Origin: DYMC01 sp035406705
GTDB lineage: Bacteria > Verrucomicrobiota > Lentisphaeria > Victivallales > GWF2-50-93
Length of the DNA: 64,000 nucleotides
Assembly (NCBI GenBank): GCA_964426675.1
Contig: CAYRRM010000001.1
Coordinates: 124,001 to 188,000 of the forward strand
Direction of reading: 5' to 3'
The number at the start of each line of letters is the position of its first letter. Positions within the stretch are counted from its first letter, which is position 1. Made by a program: the position numbers and the translations under genes. Positions 1 to 9,238 of this stretch are shown in pieces. The notes beneath the pieces were generated by a model that saw nothing but the letters and a program-made list of their open reading frames with translations, had not been told where the DNA came from and ran no database searches.

Positions 1-31
1 ATTCTCTGTTTTTCAAAAACTTTTTATCTTT

Positions 32-1030
32 TTAAGCTTTAGAAATATGAATTATCAAATCAACGCATTTGCATGAATATCCCCATTCATTATCATACCA
101 TGCAACAACTTTAACAAAGGTATCATTGAGAGCTATTCCTGCCTTTACATCGAAAACTGAAGTGCAGGATTCCCCGATAAAATCTGATGATACAACATCA
201 TCTTCTGTTACAGAGAGAATACCTTTCATAGGTCCAGCAGCAGCTTTTTTCATAGCCTCTACTATTTCTTCATATTTTGTCGGCTTGGCAAGTCTGCATG
301 TAAGATCAACTACTGATACGTCTGCAGTTGGAACTCTGAATGCCATTCCGGTTAGTTTTCCATTGAGTTCAGGGATAACTTTTCCTACTGCTTTTGCAGC
401 ACCAGTGCTTGATGGGATGATATTGAATGCAGCTCCTCTGCCACCTCTCCAATCTTTCTTTGACGGGCCATCAACTGTTTTTTGTGTGGCTGTGGTTGCG
501 TGAACTGTTGTCATAAGTCCTTCGATTATGCCGAAATTATCATGGAGAACTTTTGCTATAGGGGCAAGGCAATTTGTTGTGCATGAGGCATTTGAGACAA
601 TGGTTTGTCCAGCATATTTATCGTGATTTACCCCCATTACAAACATAGGGGCATCTTTTGAAGGAGCAGAAATAACGACTTTCTTTGCGCCGGCTTTTAA
701 ATGCGCTTCAGCTTTTGCAATTTCAGTAAATACCCCGGTTGATTCGAGGATAATTTCAGCTCCGCATTCCTTCCAGGGAATTTCTTCCGGTTTCATTGCT
801 GCGTAGACATTTATGCTTTTGCCATTTACGATGAGTTTTCCATCTTTTGAAGATACATCTCCTTTGAATCTTCCATGAACAGTATCATATTTGAGCATAT
901 AGACCATATACTCTGCATCAATGAAGGGGTCATTGATTCCGACGACTTCTACTTCATCTCTTTTTAGAGCTGCTCTAAAAAAGAGCCTTCCGATTCTTCC
1001 GAATCCATTGATTCCTACTTTTACAGCCAT
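32..1030 (-). CDS. gap: Glyceraldehyde-3-phosphate dehydrogenase, type I
   Basis: Converts glyceraldehyde-3-phosphate, NAD+ and phosphate to 1,3-bisphosphoglycerate in glycolysis (cytoplasm). The 332-residue length is normal. The Rossmann start GINGFGRIGR is at residues 6-15, the catalytic Cys150 lies in SNASCTTNCLAP, and the His177 base lies in TTVHATT. The C-terminus has the usual WYDNEWGYS. The ATG is preceded by a GGAGG ribosome site. It is encoded alone and its 3' side reaches the window edge, so any downstream partner such as pgk is not visible. Nothing is abnormal. Confidence 0.97.
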   Translation of the reverse strand: MAVKVGINGFGRIGRLFFRAALKRDEVEVVGINDPFIDAEYMVYMLKYDTVHGRFKGDVSSKDGKLIVNGKSINVYAAMKPEEIPWKECGAEIILESTGVFTEIAKAEAHLKAGAKKVVISAPSKDAPMFVMGVNHDKYAGQTIVSNASCTTNCLAPIAKVLHDNFGIIEGLMTTVHATTATQKTVDGPSKKDWRGGRGAAFNIIPSSTGAAKAVGKVIPELNGKLTGMAFRVPTADVSVVDLTCRLAKPTKYEEIVEAMKKAAAGPMKGILSVTEDDVVSSDFIGESCTSVFDVKAGIALNDTFVKVVAWYDNEWGYSCKCVDLIIHISKA

Positions 1031-1149
1031 TTCAGCCTCCGTTTGTTATATTTTTATTTTATTTTAAGGAAATGATTATCTTCTTTTGCGGAAATGGGAT
1101 TATACAGTAATTTTTGAATAAATCAAACTAAAAAAGATTTTTTTTATAA

Positions 1150-1794
1150 TTATAAGTGCGGAAATAAATCATTTTGAAAGAATATTGATTTTATAGGTTC
1201 AAAGCTTTTTCTATGAATAGGGGATGGTCCATATTTTTTTAACGCTTCTATATGTTCTCTTGTTCCATAGCCTTTATGTTTATTAAAACCGTATTCTGGA
1301 TAAATTTCAGCGAATTTATCCATTAATTCATCACGGTGAACCTTTGCGATTATACTTGCGGCTGCAATTAATGCTGATTTGGAGTCTCCTTTCACTATGG
1401 CTTTGTGAGGGCAGGGGAGACCCTTTACCGGGAGTCCATCGATAAGGGCAAATTGGACGCCTGCGATTTTCGCAAGGGCAGATGCCATTGCCTTGTGAGT
1501 TGCTTTTAGTATATTTATTTCATCAATTTCTTTTGCGGATATTTCAGCTATTGAAACTATAAAATTCCTATTTGAAATGATTTCATCTTTCAATTTGATT
1601 CGTTTTTTAGCTGATAATTGTTTTGAGTCGTAAACCTGGGGGATATCTAATTGCGAATTTCGCAAAGCTACAGCAGCGGCAACCACCGGTCCTGCGAGAG
1701 GTCCTCTACCAGCTTCATCGACTCCGGCTATAAACGTAATCCCTTTTTCCCAGAGTTCTGATTCAAAAAACAGTAAATTTATATTTGTTTTCAT
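1150..1794 (-). CDS. rnhB: Ribonuclease HII
   Basis: Cuts the RNA strand of RNA-DNA hybrids and single ribonucleotides in DNA. It has 214 residues. The metal-binding Asp-Glu pair is in GVDEAGRGPLAGP (residues 24-36), with further family motifs YDSKQL, LIDGLP and the AAASIIAKVHRD block. Two copies of the iterated palindrome lie inside the gene (1462-1474 and 1651-1665). One is read as A-K-I-A and the other, in a different codon phase, as L-R-N-S-Q. The gene is divergent from the sensor kinase that starts at 1942. Confidence 0.95.
   Translation of the reverse strand: MKTNINLLFFESELWEKGITFIAGVDEAGRGPLAGPVVAAAVALRNSQLDIPQVYDSKQLSAKKRIKLKDEIISNRNFIVSIAEISAKEIDEINILKATHKAMASALAKIAGVQFALIDGLPVKGLPCPHKAIVKGDSKSALIAAASIIAKVHRDELMDKFAEIYPEYGFNKHKGYGTREHIEALKKYGPSPIHRKSFEPIKSIFFQNDLFPHL
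1462..1474. repeat. Iterated palindrome copy 1 (in rnhB)
   Basis: TGCGA-TTT-TCGCA, exact 13-bp core, read on the coding strand as Ala-Lys-Ile-Ala. Confidence 0.8.
1651..1665. repeat. Iterated palindrome copy 2 (in rnhB)
   Basis: TTGCGA-ATT-TCGCAA, exact 15-bp form, read as Leu-Arg-Asn-Ser-Gln. This is the only copy in this codon phase. Confidence 0.85.
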
Positions 1795-1941
1795 AATGTT
1801 TTAATACTCTAATGTTTTTTATACATCATTATTTTTTTTATTCAAATTCTAATATTTGAAAAAAAACTTTTAGATACTAATGTAATTGGAGGATTTTCCG
1901 TCGAGGGCTTAGCGTAAAAAGTTCTGGGGTCATAAAACTTA

Positions 1942-4900
1942 ATGAAGAAGACAAAAGGACTAATTTTTCTATTATTTTTTCTCTTTTCCTTCTTTTCTCC
2001 ATTTTTTGTAGTTAAAACGGAAGAAAAACTTATCCATTCTGCAGCTGAGATAGATTGTCCTCCATTCTGTTATACTGATGAAAAGGGTTCTCCAACTGGA
2101 TTTTCTGTAGAACTGCTCACCGAAACACTCAGAAGAGTTAATAAGAATGTTCATTTTAAAACTGGGGTATTGGCTGATGTCAAAAAAATGCTCGAAAATA
2201 GAGAGATAGATGTATTGCCACTTGTAGCCAGAACACCAGAGAAAGAAGAAGTCTTTGATTTCACAATCCCTTACATAAAACTCCATGGCGCGATTGTGGT
2301 AAGGGCTGATAACAATGATATTCGCTCAATTGACGATATTGAAGGCAGGACAATCGCTGTAAGAAAGGCAGATTATGCCGAAGAATATCTTTTTAGAAAA
2401 AAATATAAAGTAAATCTCTTTACTTTTCCCACCTTTAAAGAAGCACTTATAGCCCTTGCAAAGGGGGAGGTTGATGCGGTAATTATCCATCAGCTTGTTG
2501 CTTTGAGATTATTAGAGGAGCAGGATTATAGACATAATTTAAAAATCCTTAGTGAGCCAATAAAAGACTTTTATCAGGAATTTTGTTTTGCTGTTAAGAA
2601 AGGGGATAAAAAATTACTTACTGAATTAAACGATCAACTTTCTGCTTTATTTGTAGACGGGACATATAATAATTTATATGCGTATTGGTTTACCAGGTAT
2701 GATTTTTCGCAACGGACGATTATCATTGGGGGGGATAGCAATTTCCCTCCTTATGAATTTATAAATAACGAAGGTATTGCGGATGGTTTTAATGTGGACG
2801 TTATGAAAGAAATAGCAAAACTAAAAGGGGGTGATATAAAGTTTCATTTAGATGAATGGACAAACACTTTAAAAGGACTTAAGAATGGTGAGATTGATTT
2901 AATTCAGGGAATATTTTATTCAAAAGAAAGGGCAAAATATTTTGACTTTTCAAGACCTTATCTAACATTTAGCTATGTTGCTGTTACGCGCCGTTCGTTT
3001 AATAGAGATATAAAAGACTTGTCTCAATTAAGGGAATTACAGGTGGTGGTTGAGGATGATGACATAGCTGAGGAGTATTGCCGTAATGAGGGGCTATCCG
3101 GGAATCTCCATTTTGCTGTTAATATGAGAGATGCGCTTTTACAACTTTCGGCGGGTAACTATGATTGTGCGATATTACCAATCACGACTGCTACTTATCT
3201 TATTGAGAAGGAAAAAATAAAGAATTTGAAAATAAATAATAAGGCCTTATTTACATTGGATTATTGTTGTGCTGTTAAGAAAGGTAATAAGGCTTTGCTT
3301 GCCGAATTTAATGATGGGCTAAAGTTGCTGGAAGAAAATGGAATTCTATTTAATCTTCAGAAAAAATGGTTTGTAAAAAATATCTTCTTGGAGAATTTAA
3401 AATATCTTTTTATTATCATATTTGTTCTTCTTCTTTCTCTTTTGATTTCATTTATATGGATAAAGTCTCTTCGTTCTGCTGTTGCGAAAAAAGTCGCTGA
3501 AATCAGTTTTTTAGAGAAGCGATGTAAAGAAATTTTTGAGGCGAGTAGAGATGGAGTGGTTATAACTGATGAGAATGGGAAAATTCTGGATGCAAATAAA
3601 GCTTACTGTGATATGCTTGGATATAGTCTGGCAGAGTTGCAAAAATTTAATAGTTTCTATGAGATAACTCCGAAAAAATGGCATAAGTGGGAGAGGGAAG
3701 AAATATGGGATAAGCGGCTAATTAAATTGGGAAATTCGGGTCTTTATGAGAAAGAATATATCCGCAAAAACGGAGAAATTTTCCCTATAGAATTACATGC
3801 TGGAGCGGTTAGGAACAAGGACGGGCAGATATTATATCTCTGGGGTGTTGTTCGAGATATAACCAGTAGAAAAGCTTATGAAAAACAATTGCATGAAAAG
3901 CTTTCTGCAGAAGAAATTAGTTCAAAAATACTTTTTATTGCTATTAGCTCAGAATCTCTGAATGAATTCATCAATAAAAGTTTTAATTTTCTCAAAGGAA
4001 AATTCGCAGTTTCCAGAATTTATCTTTGCGACGTAGATGAAAAGAAAAGACAGATATCAAGTATTTATGAATGGTGTGCCGACGGAATCCCTTCGCAAAA
4101 AGATAAAATGCGGTCAATTGAATTTTCTGAATACGACTCACTTTTCTCTGGATTCGGAGAAAAATCTTTTCTTGCCATTGAAGATGTTTCTACAATAAAC
4201 AATGAAATCATAAGAAAATCCTTTGAAGAGCAAGGCATAAAATCATTATTATTAGTAAAGCTTTCTTTTTCAGATCGATCTTATAGCTTTTTAGGTTTTG
4301 AAGAGTCCAGATATAGAAAAAAGTGGACAAAACATGATGAGGATTTGCTATCTTCTATTGCAAATATTTTTACCATTGCCATAGAAAAATTTAGGACGCG
4401 AGAAAAAGAACGCCTTCTTTCTGTTGCAATTGAAAATAGTTCAGAAGCAATAGTAATTACAGATCCTTCTGGAATAATAAAGTATGTAAATAAGGCTTTT
4501 GAAAGGGTGACTGGCTTCAGCGGGTATGAAGCAATAGGCAGAACCCCCAGCATCTTAAAAAGCGGTGAACATGATGAAAATTTTTATAAAAATTTGTGGA
4601 ATCATTTAATTAATAAGAAGACTTGGGAGGGACATTTCATCAATAAGCGAAAAGATGGAACTAAGTATCATGAGGAGGCATTAATATCTCCTGTTTTAGA
4701 TGAAAAAGGGGAAATCATTAATTACGTAGCAATTAAGAGAGATATAACTGAGAGATTGAACCTTGAAAAACAGTTACAGTCAGCTCAAAAACTCGAAGCC
4801 ATAGGGCGTATTGCTGGCGGCGTGGCTCATGATTTTAATAATATGCTTTCTGTCATAATTGGTTTTGCCGAACTTGCAAGAGAAAAAGTCGCGGAACATC

Positions 4901-5910
4901 CTGTTGCAAAAGATATAGATGAAATCATCAAAGCCGGGAAAAAATCTTCCCAGCTTACAAGACAACTTCTTATTTTCTCAAGAAGGGATATTTCAAAGCC
5001 AGAATTTATAAAACTTAATAAATTTATTGATGAAAATCTGAACATGTTGAGAAAAACTCTTTCAAAAAATATTTCCTTCTTATTTACAGCTTCTGAGAGA
5101 GAGTTAACTGTAAAAATTGATCCGTCTCAGCTTACACAAGTTCTCATGAATATTTGTATTAATGCAAAAGATGCTATAGGGGAAGAAAAAGATGGGAAAG
5201 TAGAGATAGCTGTTAGGCCTTTTGATGTTAGTAAAGATTCTGATAAAAATATTCATACGTTTAATGAGAGATTTTATGCCAGAATATCTATATCTGATAA
5301 TGGTTGTGGAATGGAACCTGAGATTCTTGCCAATATATTTGAACCATTTTTCACGACAAAGCCGAAAGAATATGGTACCGGATTGGGACTTTCAACTGTT
5401 TATGGAATTGTAAAACAAAATAACGGTTTCATTACAGTTGACACTTCTTCCGGAAAGGGTAGCACTTTCAATATCTATCTGCCTCTTGTTCAAGAGAACG
5501 GAGCCTCAAGTCATATTTCTACTCCTATCTCTATGAAAGAAGAGGAGGAAAGGAAGAGAATTTTGGTAGTTGAAGATGATCCAAGTATTCTGGCTATCTG
5601 CACAAGTATTTTGAAAAAAGAAAATTACGAAGTGCTAAGTTTTTCCAATACAAGAGAGGCTCTTCGAACTATAAAAGGAGAGAAAAAGATTGATTTATTG
5701 TTAACAGATGTTGTTATGCCAGATATGAATGGGAAAGAACTTGCGGAAGAGGTTCTTAAAACATTCCCGACATGTAAAGTCCTCTATATGTCAGGTTATA
5801 CCAGTGATATTATATTGACCAAAGGAATAATTGAAGAAGAAACGAACTTTATTCGCAAACCATTTACACGAAATGAACTAATTGAGCAAATTTTAAAGAT
5901 ATTAAGATGA
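1942..5910 (+). CDS. Hybrid sensor histidine kinase with two periplasmic solute-binding domains
   Basis: A 1322-residue membrane sensor. In order: signal peptide (1-26), two tandem SBP_bac_3-type solute-binding domains (about 28-250 and 258-480) expected outside the inner membrane, a transmembrane segment (about 490-510), PAS (about 527-645), a GAF-like region (about 655-800), and a second PAS (about 815-930). These are followed by HisKA with His963 in VAHDFNN, an HATPase domain (NICINAKDAI, then NGCGMEP and GTGLGLS), and a C-terminal receiver with phospho-acceptor Asp1256 in LLTDVVMPDMNG. The solute-binding pair suggests sensing of amino acids or another small ligand; the ligand is unknown. 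Its stop overlaps the start of the ABC ATPase by four bases (ATGA), so the two are probably translationally coupled. No clear ribosome site precedes the ATG. Confidence 0.9.
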   Translation: MKKTKGLIFLLFFLFSFFSPFFVVKTEEKLIHSAAEIDCPPFCYTDEKGSPTGFSVELLTETLRRVNKNVHFKTGVLADVKKMLENREIDVLPLVARTPEKEEVFDFTIPYIKLHGAIVVRADNNDIRSIDDIEGRTIAVRKADYAEEYLFRKKYKVNLFTFPTFKEALIALAKGEVDAVIIHQLVALRLLEEQDYRHNLKILSEPIKDFYQEFCFAVKKGDKKLLTELNDQLSALFVDGTYNNLYAYWFTRYDFSQRTIIIGGDSNFPPYEFINNEGIADGFNVDVMKEIAKLKGGDIKFHLDEWTNTLKGLKNGEIDLIQGIFYSKERAKYFDFSRPYLTFSYVAVTRRSFNRDIKDLSQLRELQVVVEDDDIAEEYCRNEGLSGNLHFAVNMRDALLQLSAGNYDCAILPITTATYLIEKEKIKNLKINNKALFTLDYCCAVKKGNKALLAEFNDGLKLLEENGILFNLQKKWFVKNIFLENLKYLFIIIFVLLLSLLISFIWIKSLRSAVAKKVAEISFLEKRCKEIFEASRDGVVITDENGKILDANKAYCDMLGYSLAELQKFNSFYEITPKKWHKWEREEIWDKRLIKLGNSGLYEKEYIRKNGEIFPIELHAGAVRNKDGQILYLWGVVRDITSRKAYEKQLHEKLSAEEISSKILFIAISSESLNEFINKSFNFLKGKFAVSRIYLCDVDEKKRQISSIYEWCADGIPSQKDKMRSIEFSEYDSLFSGFGEKSFLAIEDVSTINNEIIRKSFEEQGIKSLLLVKLSFSDRSYSFLGFEESRYRKKWTKHDEDLLSSIANIFTIAIEKFRTREKERLLSVAIENSSEAIVITDPSGIIKYVNKAFERVTGFSGYEAIGRTPSILKSGEHDENFYKNLWNHLINKKTWEGHFINKRKDGTKYHEEALISPVLDEKGEIINYVAIKRDITERLNLEKQLQSAQKLEAIGRIAGGVAHDFNNMLSVIIGFAELAREKVAEHPVAKDIDEIIKAGKKSSQLTRQLLIFSRRDISKPEFIKLNKFIDENLNMLRKTLSKNISFLFTASERELTVKIDPSQLTQVLMNICINAKDAIGEEKDGKVEIAVRPFDVSKDSDKNIHTFNERFYARISISDNGCGMEPEILANIFEPFFTTKPKEYGTGLGLSTVYGIVKQNNGFITVDTSSGKGSTFNIYLPLVQENGASSHISTPISMKEEEERKRILVVEDDPSILAICTSILKKENYEVLSFSNTREALRTIKGEKKIDLLLTDVVMPDMNGKELAEEVLKTFPTCKVLYMSGYTSDIILTKGIIEEETNFIRKPFTRNELIEQILKILR

Positions 5911-6989
5911 GTTTATTGGAAATAAATAAAGAAAATTTTAGTAAGAAATTTTTAGATATAAATAACTTAAGTGTAGAGCTTGCTAACTTCGAATTAAAAA
6001 ACCTGAACCTAAAAATAGAAGGGCATTCCTACGTTGTAATACTCGGCAAAATTGCTTCAGGAAAATCTGTCCTACTCAAGACAATTGCCGGCTTTTTTAC
6101 ACCGAAAAGTGGGGAAATCTGGCTCGATGGAAAAAAAATCAGCGAATTACCACCCCATAAAAGGGGCGTAGGCTACGTTCCTCAACACAATGACCTTTTT
6201 CCGCATATGACCGTGAGAGAAAATATAGTTTTCCCATTAAAAGTACGAGGAGATAAAAATGCTCTAAAAAGCTGTGATGAATTAATTGGACTTTTTGAAT
6301 TGAGGAAAATCGCAGATAGGAATGTGAATAATCTCTCAGGGGGAGAAAGGAAAAAAGTTGCCATAGCGAGGGCTATTGCTGCAAATCCTAAAATTTTACT
6401 TCTTGATGAACCTTTTGGGATGCTTGATGAGCCAGCACGTGATATTATAAGGGAAATTATAAGGGAAATACATAATAAGTTAAAAATCACAATAATACAT
6501 GTATCGCATGATAGAAATGACGCGTGGGAACTTGGAAAGTTTTGCGCAATCATGGAAAATGGCACGATAACACAGTTTGGCAAAACTGCAGAAGTATTCA
6601 GAAATCCCAATTCACACATAATCGCAGATTTTACAGGTTGTAAGAACATATTTCCTGCGAGATTTGAAAGCAAAAATCAAAATTTTTCTATCGCAGATAT
6701 TGGGGAGTTGAAATTGGATTTGTCTAAAAAAATCGAATTCTCTTCTGGTTTTGTTGCCATCAGACCAGAAATGATAAAATTTTTTGATATTCCTGAAAAA
6801 AGTGCCCCTAACTTGTTCCCGGCAAAGATACTTTCAATTCATGATAAAGGGGAATTTTGCGAAATTCGCGCCATTATTCAAGGTATTGAGTTTTCTACTT
6901 ATTGCAGCCACCCGGAGGCATTAAGGTTGAAAAATTCACCCGTTCTTTACCTTCAAATAGAGCCTGAACATATTCATTGTATATTGTAA
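5907..6989 (+). CDS. Orphan ABC transporter ATPase (ModC/PotA/FbpC-like)
   Basis: Cytoplasmic ATP-hydrolysing subunit of an importer, 360 residues. Walker A GKIASGKS is at residues 47-54. It also has the signature LSGGERKKVAIARA, Walker B ILLLDEPFG with D-loop MLDEP, and H-loop HVSHD. The last 110 residues resemble the TOBE/MOP-like regulatory domain of the molybdate, spermidine and iron importer ATPases (VAIRPEMI). No permease or free binding protein is adjacent. Its only partner is the upstream kinase, which carries solute-binding domains and overlaps it by four bases. It converges on nagB with a 16-base overlap of coding ends. The substrate cannot be told from sequence. One imperfect palindrome copy lies near its 3' end. 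Confidence 0.88.
   Translation: MSLLEINKENFSKKFLDINNLSVELANFELKNLNLKIEGHSYVVILGKIASGKSVLLKTIAGFFTPKSGEIWLDGKKISELPPHKRGVGYVPQHNDLFPHMTVRENIVFPLKVRGDKNALKSCDELIGLFELRKIADRNVNNLSGGERKKVAIARAIAANPKILLLDEPFGMLDEPARDIIREIIREIHNKLKITIIHVSHDRNDAWELGKFCAIMENGTITQFGKTAEVFRNPNSHIIADFTGCKNIFPARFESKNQNFSIADIGELKLDLSKKIEFSSGFVAIRPEMIKFFDIPEKSAPNLFPAKILSIHDKGEFCEIRAIIQGIEFSTYCSHPEALRLKNSPVLYLQIEPEHIHCIL
6857..6870. repeat. Iterated palindrome copy 3 (in ABC ATPase), one mismatch
   Basis: TTGCGA-AAT-TCGCG; the last core base is G instead of A. Read as Cys-Glu-Ile-Arg. Confidence 0.6.
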
Positions 6990-7729
6990 TTATCTTTTAT
7001 TTTTGATGCTGAATAACGGTCAAGATATAGTGATACATTAGGATGTAGTTTTAGAGAGGTTGATGGATATATCGGAGAAACTTCCCTGTATAATGTGTTA
7101 TATACGGCTTCCGCTTTTCTTTCGTCCGGAACAGTGCAGATGATTTGTTTACTTTCAAGAATTTTATTTATACTCATTGAAATGGCTTTTTCTGGAACAT
7201 CTTCTATAGTTTTGAACCATCCCTCACCAAGTTGTTGTCTTCTACATGCAAGATCGAGATTTACGATTATATATGGGGATTTGGTCTCCAGATCTGCGGG
7301 AGGATCATTGAAAGCGATATGGCCGTTTTCACCAATTCCAATAAATGCAAGGTCTATTTTGTATTTACTTATTGTTTCATTTGCTTCTTTTATTGTTTGA
7401 TCTGGATTCTTTGAACCATCTATATAATAAAAGTATTTGAGCGGAAGTGGAAGTTTAGATACGAATCTCTCCCATAGGTAAAGCCTGAAACTTGCCGGGT
7501 GTGTAATGTCTATACCAATATATTCATCAAGGTGAAATGCCGATACCTTATCCCACCTTATATCAGTAAATCTAACGAGAGCTTCAAGCATTTCAAATTG
7601 ACTGGCGCCTGTTGCTACTATGATGTTTGCTTCTCCTTTATCTGCAATTGCTTTCTTAATAATCTTTGCGCCTTCCTCAGCAGCAAGGCGTCCTATTTCT
7701 TTTCTGTTTTCTTTGATAATAACTTTCAT
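6974..7729 (-). CDS. nagB: Glucosamine-6-phosphate deaminase
   Basis: Converts glucosamine-6-phosphate to fructose-6-phosphate and ammonia, the last step of amino-sugar catabolism. It has 251 residues. Family features are VATGASQFEMLEAL, FHLDEYIGI, the GIGENGHIAFNDPP active-site block, and the later VPDERKAEAV. The start is supported by AAGGAG just upstream of the ATG. The upstream lacI reading frame runs 53 bases into this gene. Together with the LacI-type repressor it forms a likely amino-sugar-responsive unit. Confidence 0.94.
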   Translation of the reverse strand: MKVIIKENRKEIGRLAAEEGAKIIKKAIADKGEANIIVATGASQFEMLEALVRFTDIRWDKVSAFHLDEYIGIDITHPASFRLYLWERFVSKLPLPLKYFYYIDGSKNPDQTIKEANETISKYKIDLAFIGIGENGHIAFNDPPADLETKSPYIIVNLDLACRRQQLGEGWFKTIEDVPEKAISMSINKILESKQIICTVPDERKAEAVYNTLYREVSPIYPSTSLKLHPNVSLYLDRYSASKIKDNYNIQ

Positions 7730-8747
7730 TTTTTTTCTCCTTTTTTTTAGTATTTTTTTCTAATGGTGCTGATGTTGATTTTCTTATGAATAAATTTGGA
7801 GGGAATGATATTTTGATTCCTTCTTCTGAATATGGACTTTTTGTAAGGAATGAAAGAGCATATTTTACCATCTGCTTAAAGTTTATTCCTACTGTTGTGA
7901 GAGGAGGTGATGTTTTCGATGCAAAAGCAATATTATCAAATCCTGTGATAGATATTTTATCAGGGATAGCGATATTTTTTTTTCTCAAAAAATGCAAGGA
8001 TTCAATAGCTGCCAGATCGTCTCCTGAAATTATTGCCGTGAATGGAGTATTCTTTTTTATTGATTTTTTTAATTGTTCAGGGATTTGATTATAATTATTG
8101 GGAAATTCTATTTTGGCAAGTTTTATTGAAGTATTGCAAAGAGATAGTATTCTGGATTTCAAAATTTTATACCTCCTTATGTGTGAAAAATCTTTTATTC
8201 CTACAAACAAAAATTTTGTATGTCCTATTTGCAACAAATGCTTTAGTATAAGATTGAGAGCTTTTTCCTCATCTATAAAAACTCTATTTAAGCCTGGAAT
8301 ATCTTTGTCATAGCCTATTTGCAAAGATTTTACCCCGGAATCAACTACCTTTTTTGTCCATGAACCACATACATTGCTACCACAGATGATGATTGCATTA
8401 TGATTTTGTCGAAGTAATAAATTGAGTTCTGTTTTGTTTTTTGGAATACCCGCAAGAGAAACTGTCATTGCTCTTTTTATTGCTTCTTTATATATGGTTT
8501 CTATTATTAGTCCCAGATATGGATCATCAAAGTTTTTTACGAGTATCCCGATGGACATAGATGGGTATCCGCGTAGTGAAAGTGCAGCCGGATTTGGTTT
8601 ATAATTTAGTTTTTTAGCCTCTTTAATTATTCGTTTTATAGTTTTTGGTGATGCTCCTATTTTAAAGGCATTTCCAGATAAGGCCCTTGAAACAAGCGAT
8701 ACAGATACGCCAAGTTTTTTTGCTATGGTTTTTTGTGTTATATTCAC
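7677..8747 (-). CDS. LacI-family transcriptional repressor
   Basis: A 356-residue DNA-binding regulator. The N-terminal helix-turn-helix is TIAKKLGVSVSLVSRALSG with hinge helix NPAALSLRG, followed by a periplasmic-binding-protein-like sugar domain. The start is GTG. A perfect CG-centred palindrome sits immediately upstream, which suggests autoregulation. The normal family end (FIRKST) is followed by about 27 extra Lys-rich residues that run through the nagB ribosome site and first 53 bases. This may be a lost stop codon or deliberate translational coupling. The effector is probably an amino sugar phosphate, inferred only from the nagB linkage. Confidence 0.9.
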   Translation of the reverse strand: MNITQKTIAKKLGVSVSLVSRALSGNAFKIGASPKTIKRIIKEAKKLNYKPNPAALSLRGYPSMSIGILVKNFDDPYLGLIIETIYKEAIKRAMTVSLAGIPKNKTELNLLLRQNHNAIIICGSNVCGSWTKKVVDSGVKSLQIGYDKDIPGLNRVFIDEEKALNLILKHLLQIGHTKFLFVGIKDFSHIRRYKILKSRILSLCNTSIKLAKIEFPNNYNQIPEQLKKSIKKNTPFTAIISGDDLAAIESLHFLRKKNIAIPDKISITGFDNIAFASKTSPPLTTVGINFKQMVKYALSFLTKSPYSEEGIKISFPPNLFIRKSTSAPLEKNTKKKEKKNESYYQRKQKRNRTPCC

Positions 8748-8753
8748 TTTTAT

Positions 8754-8767
8754 CTCAAACGTTTGAG
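8754..8767. promoter_or_regulatory. Probable LacI-family operator
   Basis: CTCAAACGTTTGAG is a perfect 14-bp palindrome with the central CG and AAACGTTT core typical of LacI/GalR operators. It ends 7 bases upstream of the repressor's GTG start, where binding would block its own expression and that of nagB. Confidence 0.7.
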
Positions 8768-9238
8768 GTTATTATATACCGCAAGATTCTCAATTCAAAT
8801 AAAACTTTGAAAAAATAAAATAAATTCCTCTAAATACTGAACATTTTGATAAATAATTTGAGTTTTATAGAAAGAGAGAGCAGGATTTAAAATTTAGGGG
8901 AAATCTTTTACACCTCACATTATAGCTAAATTTTTCGTAGGAATTTGGAGTTTTGAAAAAAAATTCTAAAATCAAAATATATCTGTAAAAAATAAAAATT
9001 TCAGGAAATTACATATTACTATTGTATTCTTCAGATTACTAAACAGAACTTTATATATTTTTATTAGGGTCTGGTATAGACAGGATATTTCTTATTCAAG
9101 GTTCCAATTTGTTCGAGTTATATTGAAACGATGAAAATTTCAATATAAGGACAGATTCTTTTATTTTGCAAAAACAAAATCCCGTATTAAATTTATTTTT
9201 ATTTTTGATTGTTAAATATTTTTTTAGGAGTTTTATCC
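8768..9238. other. Non-coding AT-rich stretch
   Basis: About 470 bases between the divergent lacI and the PPK2-type gene. It is very AT-rich, has no open frame with a ribosome site and no convincing hairpin. It must hold the promoters of both flanking genes, but I cannot place them with confidence. AGGAG at 9226-9230 is the ribosome site of the next gene. Confidence 0.5.

Noticed and set aside
69..503. Open frame antisense to gap, and many similar antisense frames
   Set aside because: They are low-complexity shadows of conserved genes with no ribosome site.
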